From: an uncultured Lautropia sp.
Lineage (GTDB): Bacteria > Pseudomonadota > Gammaproteobacteria > Burkholderiales > Burkholderiaceae_E
Assembly: GCA_938046755.1 (NCBI GenBank)
Contig: CALIXC010000009.1
Span: 1 to 9,960, forward strand
Length of the DNA: 9,960 nt
Direction: 5' to 3'
The translations under genes and the position numbers were made by a program. The stretch's first letter is position 1; the number at the start of each line of letters is the position of its first letter. This document shows, one piece after another, positions 1-6,354 of the stretch. Under the pieces are notes generated by a model. That model was not told the origin of the DNA and did not search any database. It worked only from the letters and a program-made list of their open reading frames with translations.

Positions 1-92
1 CCCCGAGCATGAATATGGAGCGGCTCCCGAGGACTGCCTTCGTTCGAGTAGAAGAAGAACCGAATCCCCTTGTACCTGAAGACCGTAGGCAT
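1..92 (-). CDS. DUF4160 domain protein, N-terminal fragment cut by window edge
   Basis: Reading the minus strand from an ATG at 92-90 gives 30 codons with no stop before the window ends. The peptide begins MPTVFRYKGIRFFFYSNEG and continues to an L-H-I-H motif. Met-Pro-Thr-Val, the R-F-F-F-Y-S-N-E core and the following His-x-His are the hallmark of the small DUF4160 family. The start lies 6 bp after the gpsA stop. A GGAG sits 9 bases upstream of the ATG and overlaps the end of gpsA, so the two are probably co-transcribed. DUF4160 proteins are usually 80-100 residues and are often paired with a DUF2442 gene in an arrangement resembling a toxin-antitoxin module; their function is not established. 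The rest of the gene and any partner lie outside the window. Confidence 0.8.
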   Translation of the reverse strand, partial: MPTVFRYKGIRFFFYSNEGSPREPLHIHAR

Positions 93-98
93 CGCCCC

Positions 99-1094
99 CT
101 ACTCCGCCCGAGGCTCCCGCGCCAGCAGTGCCGCGACGGCCTCGCGGGGCGAGAGGCGGCCTTCGATGACGGCCAGCACAGCGCGGCTGATGGGCAGGTC
201 CACGCCCAGCGCCTGGGCGCGGGCCACGACGGCGGGGCAGCAGGCCACGCCTTCGGCGACGTGACCCAGGGTGGCCAGGATGTCGGTCAGGGACTGGCCC
301 TTGGCCAGCAGGAGGCCTACGCGCCGGTTTCGGGACAGGTCGCCCGTGCAGGTAAGCACGAGGTCGCCCACGCCTGCCAGGCCCAGGAAGGTTTCGGCCT
401 GCGCGCCCTGCGCCATGCCAAAGCGGGTGATTTCGGCCAGGCCGCGGGTGAGCAGTGCGGAACGCGCGTTCAGGCCCAGTCCCAGGCCGTCGCAGGTGCC
501 GGTGGCCACGGCCATGATGTTCTTCAGGGCGCCGCCGATCTCCACGCCTACCAGGTCGGCGCTGCGGTAGGCGCGCATGGCGCCGTGGTGGAAGGCCTGC
601 ACCATGCGATGCGACAGAGCTTCATCCGTCGAGGCGGCGGTGAGTGCCACAGGCAGGCCGGAAGCCACTTCCTGGGCAAAGCTGGGGCCGCTCAGGCACC
701 CCACGGCCCGGCCCGGCAGGGCGTCGCCCAGCACCTGGTGCGGCAGGCGGCCGGAGCTGGCCTGCAGGCCCTTGGCCAGGCAGACCACGCCGGGCAGTGC
801 GGCCCCGTCACCTAGCTGCAGGGCCTGGACGGCCTGCGCCACCGGTTCCAGACCGGCCACCGAGGTAGCCATCACCAGCAGGTCGGCGTCGCGGACGGCC
901 TCATCCAGCCGGTCGGTGAAGCTCATGGAGGACGGCACCTTCACGTCGGGCAGATAGCGCTGGTTGGTGCCGTTGGTGCGCAACGACTCCAGCACCTGGG
1001 CATTGCGCGACCACAGCATGACGTCGTACCGCTGCGCGGCATGAATGGCCAGGGCCGTCCCCCAGGCGCCGGCCCCCAGAATGGCGATCTTCAT
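99..1094 (-). CDS. gpsA: NAD(P)H-dependent glycerol-3-phosphate dehydrogenase
   Basis: This cytoplasmic enzyme reduces dihydroxyacetone phosphate to sn-glycerol 3-phosphate, the backbone for phospholipid synthesis. The 331-residue product has the usual family length. The N-terminal Rossmann motif GAGAWG is at residues 7-12. The family segment CLAKGLQ at 105-111 contains conserved Lys108. The substrate-domain motif LSGPSFAQEVASG spans about 134-146. Conserved Lys191, in the segment GGALKNIMAVATG, is the probable catalytic lysine. The C-terminal domain shows GLAGVGDLVLTC and SRNRRVG at about 238-260. The ATG at 1094 is chosen because the Rossmann strand begins immediately after it. It lies 6 bp from the stop of the upstream SH3 gene, so the two are probably translated from one transcript. 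The nearby secB and grxC match the conserved proteobacterial neighbourhood. The identification is secure. Confidence 0.97.
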   Translation of the reverse strand: MKIAILGAGAWGTALAIHAAQRYDVMLWSRNAQVLESLRTNGTNQRYLPDVKVPSSMSFTDRLDEAVRDADLLVMATSVAGLEPVAQAVQALQLGDGAALPGVVCLAKGLQASSGRLPHQVLGDALPGRAVGCLSGPSFAQEVASGLPVALTAASTDEALSHRMVQAFHHGAMRAYRSADLVGVEIGGALKNIMAVATGTCDGLGLGLNARSALLTRGLAEITRFGMAQGAQAETFLGLAGVGDLVLTCTGDLSRNRRVGLLLAKGQSLTDILATLGHVAEGVACCPAVVARAQALGVDLPISRAVLAVIEGRLSPREAVAALLAREPRAE

Positions 1095-1100
1095 GGCGAC

Positions 1101-1919
1101 TCAGATCCCCCAGACTTGTCCCAGCTCGACGTAGCCGGACTGGCCGTCGGCGTGACGCACACGCACGAAGCCGGCTTCGTCGGGCTTGTCGTCCTCCAGC
1201 TCGAAGACCACGCCACGGGCGGCCTCGAACCACTGGGGCGCGTCGGCGTTGGGTTCCTGGTAGAGCGAGACGGTAGTAGAGGCCACCACGGTGCGACGGT
1301 CGGACAGGTCGTCGCGCAGCACCCAGGCGATGTCGCCTTCCATGTCACGCACCTTCACCCAGCCCTGCAACACGGCGATCACTTCCACCGGCATGCCGCG
1401 TGGAGCCTGATAGAGCTTCTTCGCCTTGTCGGACGGAGCGTCATACATCACCGTGTCGTCGGTCCCGATGGAGCGAAAGCGTGCCATGCCCGGAATGCGC
1501 GAGGCGCGCGGCGCCTGGGCGGGCTTCTGGGCGTCTTGGCTGGCCTTGTCGTCGTCGCCGGCCGGCCCCAGTGTCTGGCTGGGATTCATGGGGCCCTGGG
1601 CAGCGGCGCTGCCCGCGGCAGAGCGGGTAGCGGCCTTGATGGGCGCAGCCTTGGCGCTGGCCTTGTCGGCGGCAGCAACAGGCGCAGTGGCCAGCAGCAG
1701 GCTGGCACTCAGCAATGCGGCACCGGTACCGCACCACAGCGTACTGAGCACCCTCCACCGGACCTGCTTGCGTACGCCATGAGCGTCCGGGCATGGATGA
1801 CCGGCAACGGCGGTATCGGCGAACCGGCCATGAGCCTCATAGGCCTCGCGGGTGGATGCCTCTCCAGTCGATAGCAGCCCGGCCAGGGCGGCTGCGCTTG
1901 CTGTCTGTCTCGTCTTCAT
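1101..1919 (-). CDS. Exported bacterial SH3-domain protein
   Basis: The 272-residue product has three parts. Residues 1-56 are polar. A basic, then hydrophobic stretch at about 57-84 ends in A-P-V-A-A-A and looks like a signal peptide or membrane anchor. An Ala/Lys/Pro/Gln-rich linker follows to about 145. Two consecutive SH3-like repeats occupy about 148-205 and 211-272, each with the pattern x-V-x-L/M-Y-x-x-P followed by G-x-x-x-x-V and a W or Y near the end. Such proteins act in the periplasm, often near peptidoglycan, but no catalytic residues are visible. The start is uncertain. The ATG at 1919 has a weak AGCAGG upstream but leaves the signal peptide internal. A GTG at 1751 would shorten the N-region but has no properly spaced ribosome site. 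The stop is 6 bp before gpsA. Confidence 0.8.
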   Translation of the reverse strand: MKTRQTASAAALAGLLSTGEASTREAYEAHGRFADTAVAGHPCPDAHGVRKQVRWRVLSTLWCGTGAALLSASLLLATAPVAAADKASAKAAPIKAATRSAAGSAAAQGPMNPSQTLGPAGDDDKASQDAQKPAQAPRASRIPGMARFRSIGTDDTVMYDAPSDKAKKLYQAPRGMPVEVIAVLQGWVKVRDMEGDIAWVLRDDLSDRRTVVASTTVSLYQEPNADAPQWFEAARGVVFELEDDKPDEAGFVRVRHADGQSGYVELGQVWGI

Positions 1920-1998
1920 CTGCCTGCTCTGTGGCGGCCAGGCGCGCCCGGCGCGGCCAGCCAAATCGTTTCCGCCCAAAGCGCCCGGGACTTGCAGG

Positions 1999-2020
1999 GG
2001 ACGTGGGCGGGCCCACGTCC
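1999..2020. repeat. Perfect GC-rich hairpin in SH3 gene upstream region
   Basis: GGACGTGGGC at 1999-2008 is separated by two bases from its exact reverse complement at 2011-2020. It lies in the 205-bp gap between secB and the SH3 gene. No T-run follows on either strand, so it is not a classical intrinsic terminator. It could be an RNA structure in the SH3 leader or an operator. Confidence 0.5.
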
Positions 2021-2096
2021 GGCGTGCAGCCCGGCATGCGGCGACCCCACACCGTTGGGCAAGGCACGGTCAGGGGACCGCACCCCGGCATGAAGC

Positions 2097-2118
2097 GGCT
2101 GCCCGTCGTGGGGCAGCC
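2097..2118 (-). terminator. Possible secB terminator hairpin
   Basis: GGCTGCCC at 2097-2104 and GGGCAGCC at 2111-2118 form a perfect 8-bp stem with a 6-base loop. On the minus strand it begins 6 bases after the secB stop codon, where a terminator or mRNA 3'-end stabiliser would lie. There is no clear U-tract, so it may be only a partial terminator. Downstream genes could still be reached by read-through. Confidence 0.45.
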
Positions 2119-2124
2119 CACCGC

Positions 2125-2652
2125 TCAGTGCGTGGTACCCGAGGGGTTCTCGGCCTGCTCCAGCTGGGCGGTGCTGTCCTGATTGGCGGCGCCATCCTGC
2201 TGCTGGGCAGCGGCCAGACGCTGCTGATAGAGCACTTCGAAGTTGATCTCGGCCAGGTGGATGGGCGGGAAGCCGGCGCGCTGGATCACGTCGGCGATGT
2301 TGGAACGCAGGTACGGATACACCGTGTTGGGGCACACGATGTTCAGCACCACGTCCATCTGGTCTTCGGGGATGTTGCGGATCTCGAAGATGCCGGCCTG
2401 CTTGCCCTCGACCAGGAACACCACGCGCTCGTTGTCGATGCGGGTGGTGACGGTGACGGTGATGGTGACTTCGTGGATGCCATCGGCCAGCTTCTCATGG
2501 CCGTTGTCGATGGCCACTTCGACCGTGGGCTGGGCCTGTTCCAGGAAGATGTGCGGGGCGTGCGGAATCTCCAGGGACAGGTCCTTCAGGTACATGCGCT
2601 GGATCTGAAAGACCGGGTTGTTGTTTTCCGGGGTATCGTTCTCGTCTGCCAT
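2125..2652 (-). CDS. secB: Protein-export chaperone SecB
   Basis: SecB is a cytosolic homotetrameric chaperone. It keeps pre-proteins unfolded and hands them to SecA at the Sec translocon. The 175-residue product starts MADENDTPENNNPVFQIQRM and shows the family core throughout: F-Q-I-Q-R-M-Y-x-K-D-L-S-x-E at 15-28, P-H-A-P-x-I-F at 30-36, and F-E-I-R-N at 89-93. The stretch CPNTVYPYLRSNIADVIQRA (107-126) and the following GFPPIHLAEINFE (127-139) are also typical. After about residue 147 comes a Gln/Ala-rich acidic tail, a little longer than in E. coli SecB. The ATG at 2652 is chosen because the conserved N-terminus begins there. No strong Shine-Dalgarno is visible. It sits 113 bp downstream of grxC. 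Confidence 0.97.
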   Translation of the reverse strand: MADENDTPENNNPVFQIQRMYLKDLSLEIPHAPHIFLEQAQPTVEVAIDNGHEKLADGIHEVTITVTVTTRIDNERVVFLVEGKQAGIFEIRNIPEDQMDVVLNIVCPNTVYPYLRSNIADVIQRAGFPPIHLAEINFEVLYQQRLAAAQQQDGAANQDSTAQLEQAENPSGTTH

Positions 2653-2765
2653 TCTGGGCTCAGTGGTTGGGTGTGAAGGAAGTGGGGACGCCGGAGCGTA
2701 GCGGGACGCAACGCAGGCGCGCCGGCCCGGTGCAGGGCCAGGGCGCGGCGGCCCCATACCCTGAA

Positions 2766-3026
2766 TCATGCCAGCATTGGCGACAGTTTGCCGGCACGGT
2801 CCAGGGCAGCCAGGTCGTCGCTGCCGCCCACGTGCTGGTCGCCGATGAAGATCTGCGGCACGGTGGTACGGCCGCCGGCGCGCTCGATCATCTCGGGGCG
2901 GCGGGAGGGATCCTGGTCGATGAAGATCAGTTCCAGATCGTTCACGCCCCGCTCGCGCAGCAGGCGCTCGGCACGGTGGCAGTAGGGGCAGGTGCGCTTG
3001 GCATACATCACGACATGTGCGGCCAT
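2766..3026 (-). CDS. grxC: Glutaredoxin 3
   Basis: This small cytosolic thiol-disulfide oxidoreductase is reduced by glutathione and serves ribonucleotide reductase and general dithiol reduction. The 86-residue product has the dithiol active site CPYC at residues 13-16, directly after the first beta strand. The glutathione-binding T-V-P-Q-I-F-I (Thr55, cis-Pro57) and G-G-x-D-D-L-x-A-L follow at 67-75. Length and motif order match GrxC. The ATG at 3026 has a GGAG 8 bases upstream, which fixes the start. An in-frame upstream extension is open only because of high GC. The genes on either side, rhodanese and secB, are its usual partners. Confidence 0.96.
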   Translation of the reverse strand: MAAHVVMYAKRTCPYCHRAERLLRERGVNDLELIFIDQDPSRRPEMIERAGGRTTVPQIFIGDQHVGGSDDLAALDRAGKLSPMLA

Positions 3027-3160
3027 CTCGTTTCTCCGTTCTTCGGGGATGGACCCGGGCGGGCGAGACAGGCGGCGGGCCTGCCCCGAAGCCTGCCCGG
3101 AAAAGCATGGGAAAGGATTCTTCAGCGCCGATTGTGAACCATTCGGCGCCCGGCCACGCA

Positions 3161-3182
3161 ACCGCCCGGCCTGCCGGGCGGT
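3161..3182. terminator. Strong hairpin between rhodanese and grxC
   Basis: ACCGCCCGGC at 3161-3170 and GCCGGGCGGT at 3173-3182 form a perfect 10-bp stem with a 2-base spacer. On the plus strand GTTTCG follows; on the minus strand, the direction of the flanking genes, there is no U-run. It begins 33 bases past the rhodanese stop codon. It may act as a leaky terminator or processing site between rhodanese and grxC, which would fit the otherwise wide 189-bp gap. Confidence 0.45.
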
Positions 3183-3215
3183 GTTTCGTCGGTTTGCCGC
3201 ATCAGCGGCAGGGTC

Positions 3216-3629
3216 TCAGGCCTTGTCCTTGTGGTTGACCAGCGGCAGGCCAGCCTGCTGCCAGGCATCGATGCCGCCTTCCAGGCTGTAGACCTCAGAA
3301 CGGCCCGAGGCCTTCAGGGCCTTGGACGCCTTGGCCGACTGGATGCCGTTGGCGCAGACCAGCAGAATGGGCTTACCGGCATCCACGCCGGCGGCGAAGG
3401 TCTGCACCTTGTCGGGCATGACGTGACGGGCACCCGGCAGGTGGCCGGCGCGGAAGTCGCGGTCATCGCGCAGATCGGCCACCTGGGCCCCCTTCTGGTT
3501 GATGAGCTGGGTGGCCGCGAGCGCCCCCAGGGCCGTACCGCCGCCCCCGCGGATGGCCTGCCAGAGCAGCATGCCGCCCGATGCCAGGGCGATAAGAATC
3601 AGAAAGACATTCTGGCTGATGAAGTTCAC
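3216..3629 (-). CDS. Membrane-anchored rhodanese-like sulfurtransferase (YibN-like)
   Basis: The 137-residue product has an N-terminal transmembrane segment at about 6-24, then a single rhodanese domain at about 35-132. Motifs include V-A-D-L-R-D-D-R-D-F at 50-59, G-H-L-P-G-A-R at 62-68, and the catalytic loop V-C-A-N-G-I-Q-S-A at 91-99 with Cys92 as the persulfide-forming residue. It ends with L-E-G-G-I-D-A-W at 116-123. The domain is expected to face the cytoplasm. The start codon is GTG at 3629, supported by GAGG 8 bases upstream and by the membrane segment beginning at once. Being first in the rhodanese-grxC-secB order, it matches E. coli YibN. Its physiological sulfur donor and acceptor are not evident. 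Confidence 0.93.
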   Translation of the reverse strand: MNFISQNVFLILIALASGGMLLWQAIRGGGGTALGALAATQLINQKGAQVADLRDDRDFRAGHLPGARHVMPDKVQTFAAGVDAGKPILLVCANGIQSAKASKALKASGRSEVYSLEGGIDAWQQAGLPLVNHKDKA

Positions 3630-3687
3630 GAGGTCCGCCTCTGAAAAATAGGCGAGAATTATAACTTTCCCGCCTCGGAGTCACGCC
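3630..3687. promoter_or_regulatory. Divergent promoter region, rhodanese / gpmA
   Basis: This is the only space between two divergently transcribed genes. On the minus strand a perfect TATAAT lies at 3663-3658, 28 bases before the rhodanese GTG. No good -35 box is found 16-18 bases upstream. On the plus strand TATAAC at 3660-3665 overlaps it, also without a clear -35. The two candidate -10 boxes share the same bases, so the promoters would compete or depend on an activator. GGAG at 3677-3680 is the gpmA ribosome-binding site. Confidence 0.45.
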
Positions 3688-4449
3688 ATGACCCACAAAC
3701 TCGTGCTCATCCGCCACGGCGAAAGCCAGTGGAACCTGGAAAACCGCTTCACCGGCTGGACCGATGTCGATCTGACCGACAATGGCCGCCAGGAAGCCAT
3801 CCGTGCCGGCCAGCTGCTGAAGCAGGAAGGCTACGATTTCGACCTGTGCTACACATCCGTGCTGCGCCGCGCCATCGGCACCCTCTGGACGGTGCTGGGC
3901 GAGATGGACCGGATGTGGCTGCCGGTCACGCACAGCTGGCGCCTGAACGAGCGCCACTACGGCAACCTGCAGGGCTGGAACAAGGCCGAGACCGCCGAGA
4001 AGTACGGTGAGGATCAGGTGAAGATCTGGCGCCGTGCCTACGCCATCGCGCCCCCGCCGATGGCCGAGGACGATCCCCGCCTGGTCGAGCAGCTGGGCAA
4101 CCCGCGCTATGCCAACGTGCCGCGTGCCGAGCAGCCTCGCACCGAATGCCTGAAGGACACGGTGGCCCGCGTGCTGCCTTTCTGGAACGAGACCATCGCC
4201 CCGTCCATCAAGTCGGGCAAGCGCGTGATCATCGCCGCGCACGGCAACTCGCTGCGCGCCCTGGTCAAGCACCTGGATGGCATCTCCGACGACGACATCG
4301 TCGAGCTGAACATCCCCACAGCCCGGCCGCTGGTCTATGAGCTGGACGACAACCTGAAGCCCATCCGCCACTACTACCTGGGCAACCAGGCCGAGATCGA
4401 GGCCGCCATGGCCGCCGTGGCCAAACAGGGCAGCGCCAAGAAGGGCTGA
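3688..4449 (+). CDS. gpmA: 2,3-bisphosphoglycerate-dependent phosphoglycerate mutase
   Basis: This cytosolic glycolytic and gluconeogenic enzyme interconverts 3-phosphoglycerate and 2-phosphoglycerate through a phospho-histidine. The 253-residue product has the full set of active-site residues. The phosphohistidine loop L-I-R-H-G-E-S at 7-13 contains His10. Arg61 lies in L-R-R-A-I, Glu88 in W-R-L-N-E-R-H-Y-G, and the second catalytic His185 in A-A-H-G-N-S. The length is slightly above that of the E. coli enzyme because of a short Ala/Lys-rich end. The ATG at 3688 follows a GGAG with 7 bases between. It diverges from the rhodanese gene and is followed by a possible terminator, so it is probably transcribed on its own. 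Confidence 0.97.
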   Translation: MTHKLVLIRHGESQWNLENRFTGWTDVDLTDNGRQEAIRAGQLLKQEGYDFDLCYTSVLRRAIGTLWTVLGEMDRMWLPVTHSWRLNERHYGNLQGWNKAETAEKYGEDQVKIWRRAYAIAPPPMAEDDPRLVEQLGNPRYANVPRAEQPRTECLKDTVARVLPFWNETIAPSIKSGKRVIIAAHGNSLRALVKHLDGISDDDIVELNIPTARPLVYELDDNLKPIRHYYLGNQAEIEAAMAAVAKQGSAKKG

Positions 4450-4460
4450 CCCCCTTCCCC

Positions 4461-4480
4461 GGGCCGTCCCATGACGGCCC
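4461..4480 (+). terminator. Hairpin after gpmA
   Basis: GGGCCGTC at 4461-4468 and GACGGCCC at 4473-4480 form a perfect 8-bp stem with a 4-base loop, starting 11 bases after the gpmA stop. No U-tract follows immediately. It is a probable 3'-end structure of the gpmA transcript. Confidence 0.5.
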
Positions 4481-4506
4481 CGCCTCGCCTTCAGTCAGGA
4501 ATTCGA

Positions 4507-4541
4507 CACCATCGGTTGCAACCGGTGGTGCCGTTTTGCGT
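4507..4541 (+). terminator. 24-bp near-perfect palindrome followed by TTTT
   Basis: Positions 4507-4530 form an inverted repeat centred on TTGCAA, with one mismatched pair. It is followed by CCGTTTTGCG. As RNA it would fold into a stem of about 10 bp before a short U-tract, so it could be the actual gpmA terminator. As DNA its dyad symmetry also suits a regulator binding site just upstream of a possible ctpA promoter (-10-like TATACT at 4552-4557). The sequence alone does not decide between these. Confidence 0.45.
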
Positions 4542-4748
4542 TCTGCGCCGGTATACTGAAAGATTCATCGGCGCCGCTTCGGGGGAAGACCCAGGCCTTC
4601 CTGCGTCCAGTCCTTCCTCCCGATCGGTGACGAGCATACAGTCCGGGCCTGCCCGGTCTACCCGTTTTTGCTGTCCCGGCGGAACGCGACCGCCGGGCTG
4701 CCTGCAGGGTTTCCTGCAGCATTGTCCGCCAAAAGGATCTCATCCTTC

Positions 4749-6326
4749 ATGTCCAATCTCAGATCTGCCCGCCTCGTCGGCATCGGCGCCATCGCCGGCA
4801 TTGCGCTCAGCCTGGGCCTTTCCGCACTGGCCGAACGCGGCAACACCGGCCGCAGCGTCCTTCCGCTGGACGAGCTTCGCCAGTTCAGCGAGGTCTTCGG
4901 CACCATCAAGGCCTACTACGTCGAGCCCGTCAAGGACAACAAGCTGATCACTGACGCCATCAGTGGCATGCTCACCGGGCTGGATCCGCACTCGGCCTAC
5001 CTGGACGAGAACGCCTTCAAGGAACTGCAGGTCAACACCCAGGGCGAATTCGGCGGCCTGGGCATCGAGATCGGCACCGAGGACGGCTTCATCAAGGTGG
5101 TCTCGCCCATCGAGGGCACCCCGGCGTCCAAGGCCGGCGTCAAGGCCGGCGACCTGATCATCAAGATCGGCGACACCCCCACCAAGGACATGCGGCTGGA
5201 AGAGGCCGTCAAGATGATGCGCGGCAAGCCCAAGAGCCCCATCACCCTGACGCTGCAGCGCAAGGGCGTGCCCGAGCCCATCGTGCTCACCATCGTGCGC
5301 GACATCATCCAGGTGCAGTCGGTGCGCAGCAAGCTGCTGGAACCGGGCGTGGGCTACATCCGCATCTCGCAGTTCCAGGAGCACACCGTCAACAACCTGG
5401 TCAACCACCTCGAACAGCTGGCCAAGCAGAGTGGCGGCACGCTCAAGTCCGTGGTGCTGGACCTGCGCAATGACCCGGGCGGCCTGCTGCACGGCGCCAT
5501 CGGCGTTTCGGCCGCCTTCCTGCAACCGGGCATGGAAGTCACCTCCACCGACGGCCGCACCGACGACGCCAAGCGCAGCTTCTACGCCAGCCCGCAGGAC
5601 TACATGACGGGCAGCGGCAAGACCGACCGCATCTCCTCGCTGCCGGCCTGGACCAAGACCGCCAAGATGGTGGTGTTGGTCAATGCGGGTTCGGCCTCGG
5701 CCTCCGAGATCGTCGCCGGCGCCCTGCAGGACCACAAGCGCGCCGTCGTGCTGGGCACGCAGACCTTCGGCAAGGGCTCGGTGCAGACCATCCTGCCACT
5801 GGCCGGTCAGAAGACGGCCATCAAGCTCACCACGGCCCGCTACTACACACCCAACGGCCGCTCCATCCAGGCGCGAGGCATCGTGCCCGACTACGTGGTC
5901 GAAGAGTCGGCCGATGGCGACATCAACGGCTTCCGCATCCGCGAGGCCGATCTGCAGCGCCACCTGAGCAACGACCGCGACACCACACCGGAAGTGAAGT
6001 CCTCGGCCCCCTCCTCGGCCGACCAGCAGCGGCTGAAGAACTACAAGCCCATCGAGCTGGGTGTGCCGGCCAACGACTTCCAGCTGCAGCAGGCGCTGAA
6101 CTACCTGCACGGCAAGACCATCCAGAAGGCACCGCCGGTGCCGGGGGTGGTCGATGGCAAGTCGACGGACGCCAAGGGCATCACGGACAAGGACAGTCAC
6201 GGCAAGCCGGCCGCCCCCCATGCCAAGGGCAACGACGGCAAGGTTCCGGGTGCCACCAAAGCCCAGGATGCTGGCACCAAGGCCAAGGGTGACGGCAAGT
6301 CCGACAAGGCCCCCACCGGCAAGTAA
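4749..6326 (+). CDS. ctpA: Carboxy-terminal processing protease, S41 family
   Basis: This envelope serine protease trims or degrades periplasmic proteins by their C-termini. The 525-residue product has an uncleaved-anchor or signal segment at about 9-28 and an N-terminal helical part with the L-D-P-H-S-A-Y-L motif at 78-85. A PDZ domain spans about 95-175, with F-G-G-L-G-I-E-I at 101-108 and K-A-G-V-K-A-G-D-L-I at 128-137. The S41 core follows, containing V-V-L-D-L-R-N-D-P-G-G-L-L. The catalytic Ser317 (in G-S-A-S-A-S-E-I), Lys342 (in T-F-G-K-G-S-V-Q) and Gln346 have the family's 25- and 4-residue spacing. The ATG at 4749 follows AAAAGGA by 11 bases. After about 456 a 70-residue Lys/Ala/Gly/Asp-rich tail extends beyond the family domain. 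moeB follows 28 bp downstream. Confidence 0.95.
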   Translation: MSNLRSARLVGIGAIAGIALSLGLSALAERGNTGRSVLPLDELRQFSEVFGTIKAYYVEPVKDNKLITDAISGMLTGLDPHSAYLDENAFKELQVNTQGEFGGLGIEIGTEDGFIKVVSPIEGTPASKAGVKAGDLIIKIGDTPTKDMRLEEAVKMMRGKPKSPITLTLQRKGVPEPIVLTIVRDIIQVQSVRSKLLEPGVGYIRISQFQEHTVNNLVNHLEQLAKQSGGTLKSVVLDLRNDPGGLLHGAIGVSAAFLQPGMEVTSTDGRTDDAKRSFYASPQDYMTGSGKTDRISSLPAWTKTAKMVVLVNAGSASASEIVAGALQDHKRAVVLGTQTFGKGSVQTILPLAGQKTAIKLTTARYYTPNGRSIQARGIVPDYVVEESADGDINGFRIREADLQRHLSNDRDTTPEVKSSAPSSADQQRLKNYKPIELGVPANDFQLQQALNYLHGKTIQKAPPVPGVVDGKSTDAKGITDKDSHGKPAAPHAKGNDGKVPGATKAQDAGTKAKGDGKSDKAPTGK

Positions 6327-6354
6327 GCCGCAAGGATCCGGCCCCACGGCGCCC

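Larger units (their letters stand above)
4450..4748 (+). promoter_or_regulatory. Long structured leader / intergenic region before ctpA
   Basis: This 299-bp stretch holds no gene I can support. After the gpmA 3' structures comes a possible -10 box TATACT at 4552-4557, with no good -35 at 17 bases. About 190 bases of potential leader follow, containing three hairpins. CCGGGC-CT-GCCCGG at 4643-4656 has TTTTT ten bases later. CCCGGCGG/CCGCCGGG at 4675-4697 and CTGCAG/CTGCAG at about 4701-4718 come next. AAAAGGA at 4731-4737 is the probable ctpA ribosome site. The arrangement could allow attenuation, but no known riboswitch class is recognised. Confidence 0.4.

Noticed and set aside
1041..1874. 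Plus-strand open frame of about 277 codons opposite the SH3 gene
   Set aside because: It has His/Gly/Val-rich shadow composition, no motif and no ribosome site, and it lies entirely against gpsA and the SH3-domain gene.
2653..3108. In-frame upstream extension of secB through the grxC region
   Set aside because: The frame stays open only because stops are rare at high GC. SecB's conserved N-terminus begins at 2652 and grxC occupies another frame there.
3463..4371. Minus-strand open frame of about 302 codons opposite gpmA
   Set aside because: It overlaps the well-supported gpmA and part of the rhodanese gene in another frame, and shows no recognisable domain.
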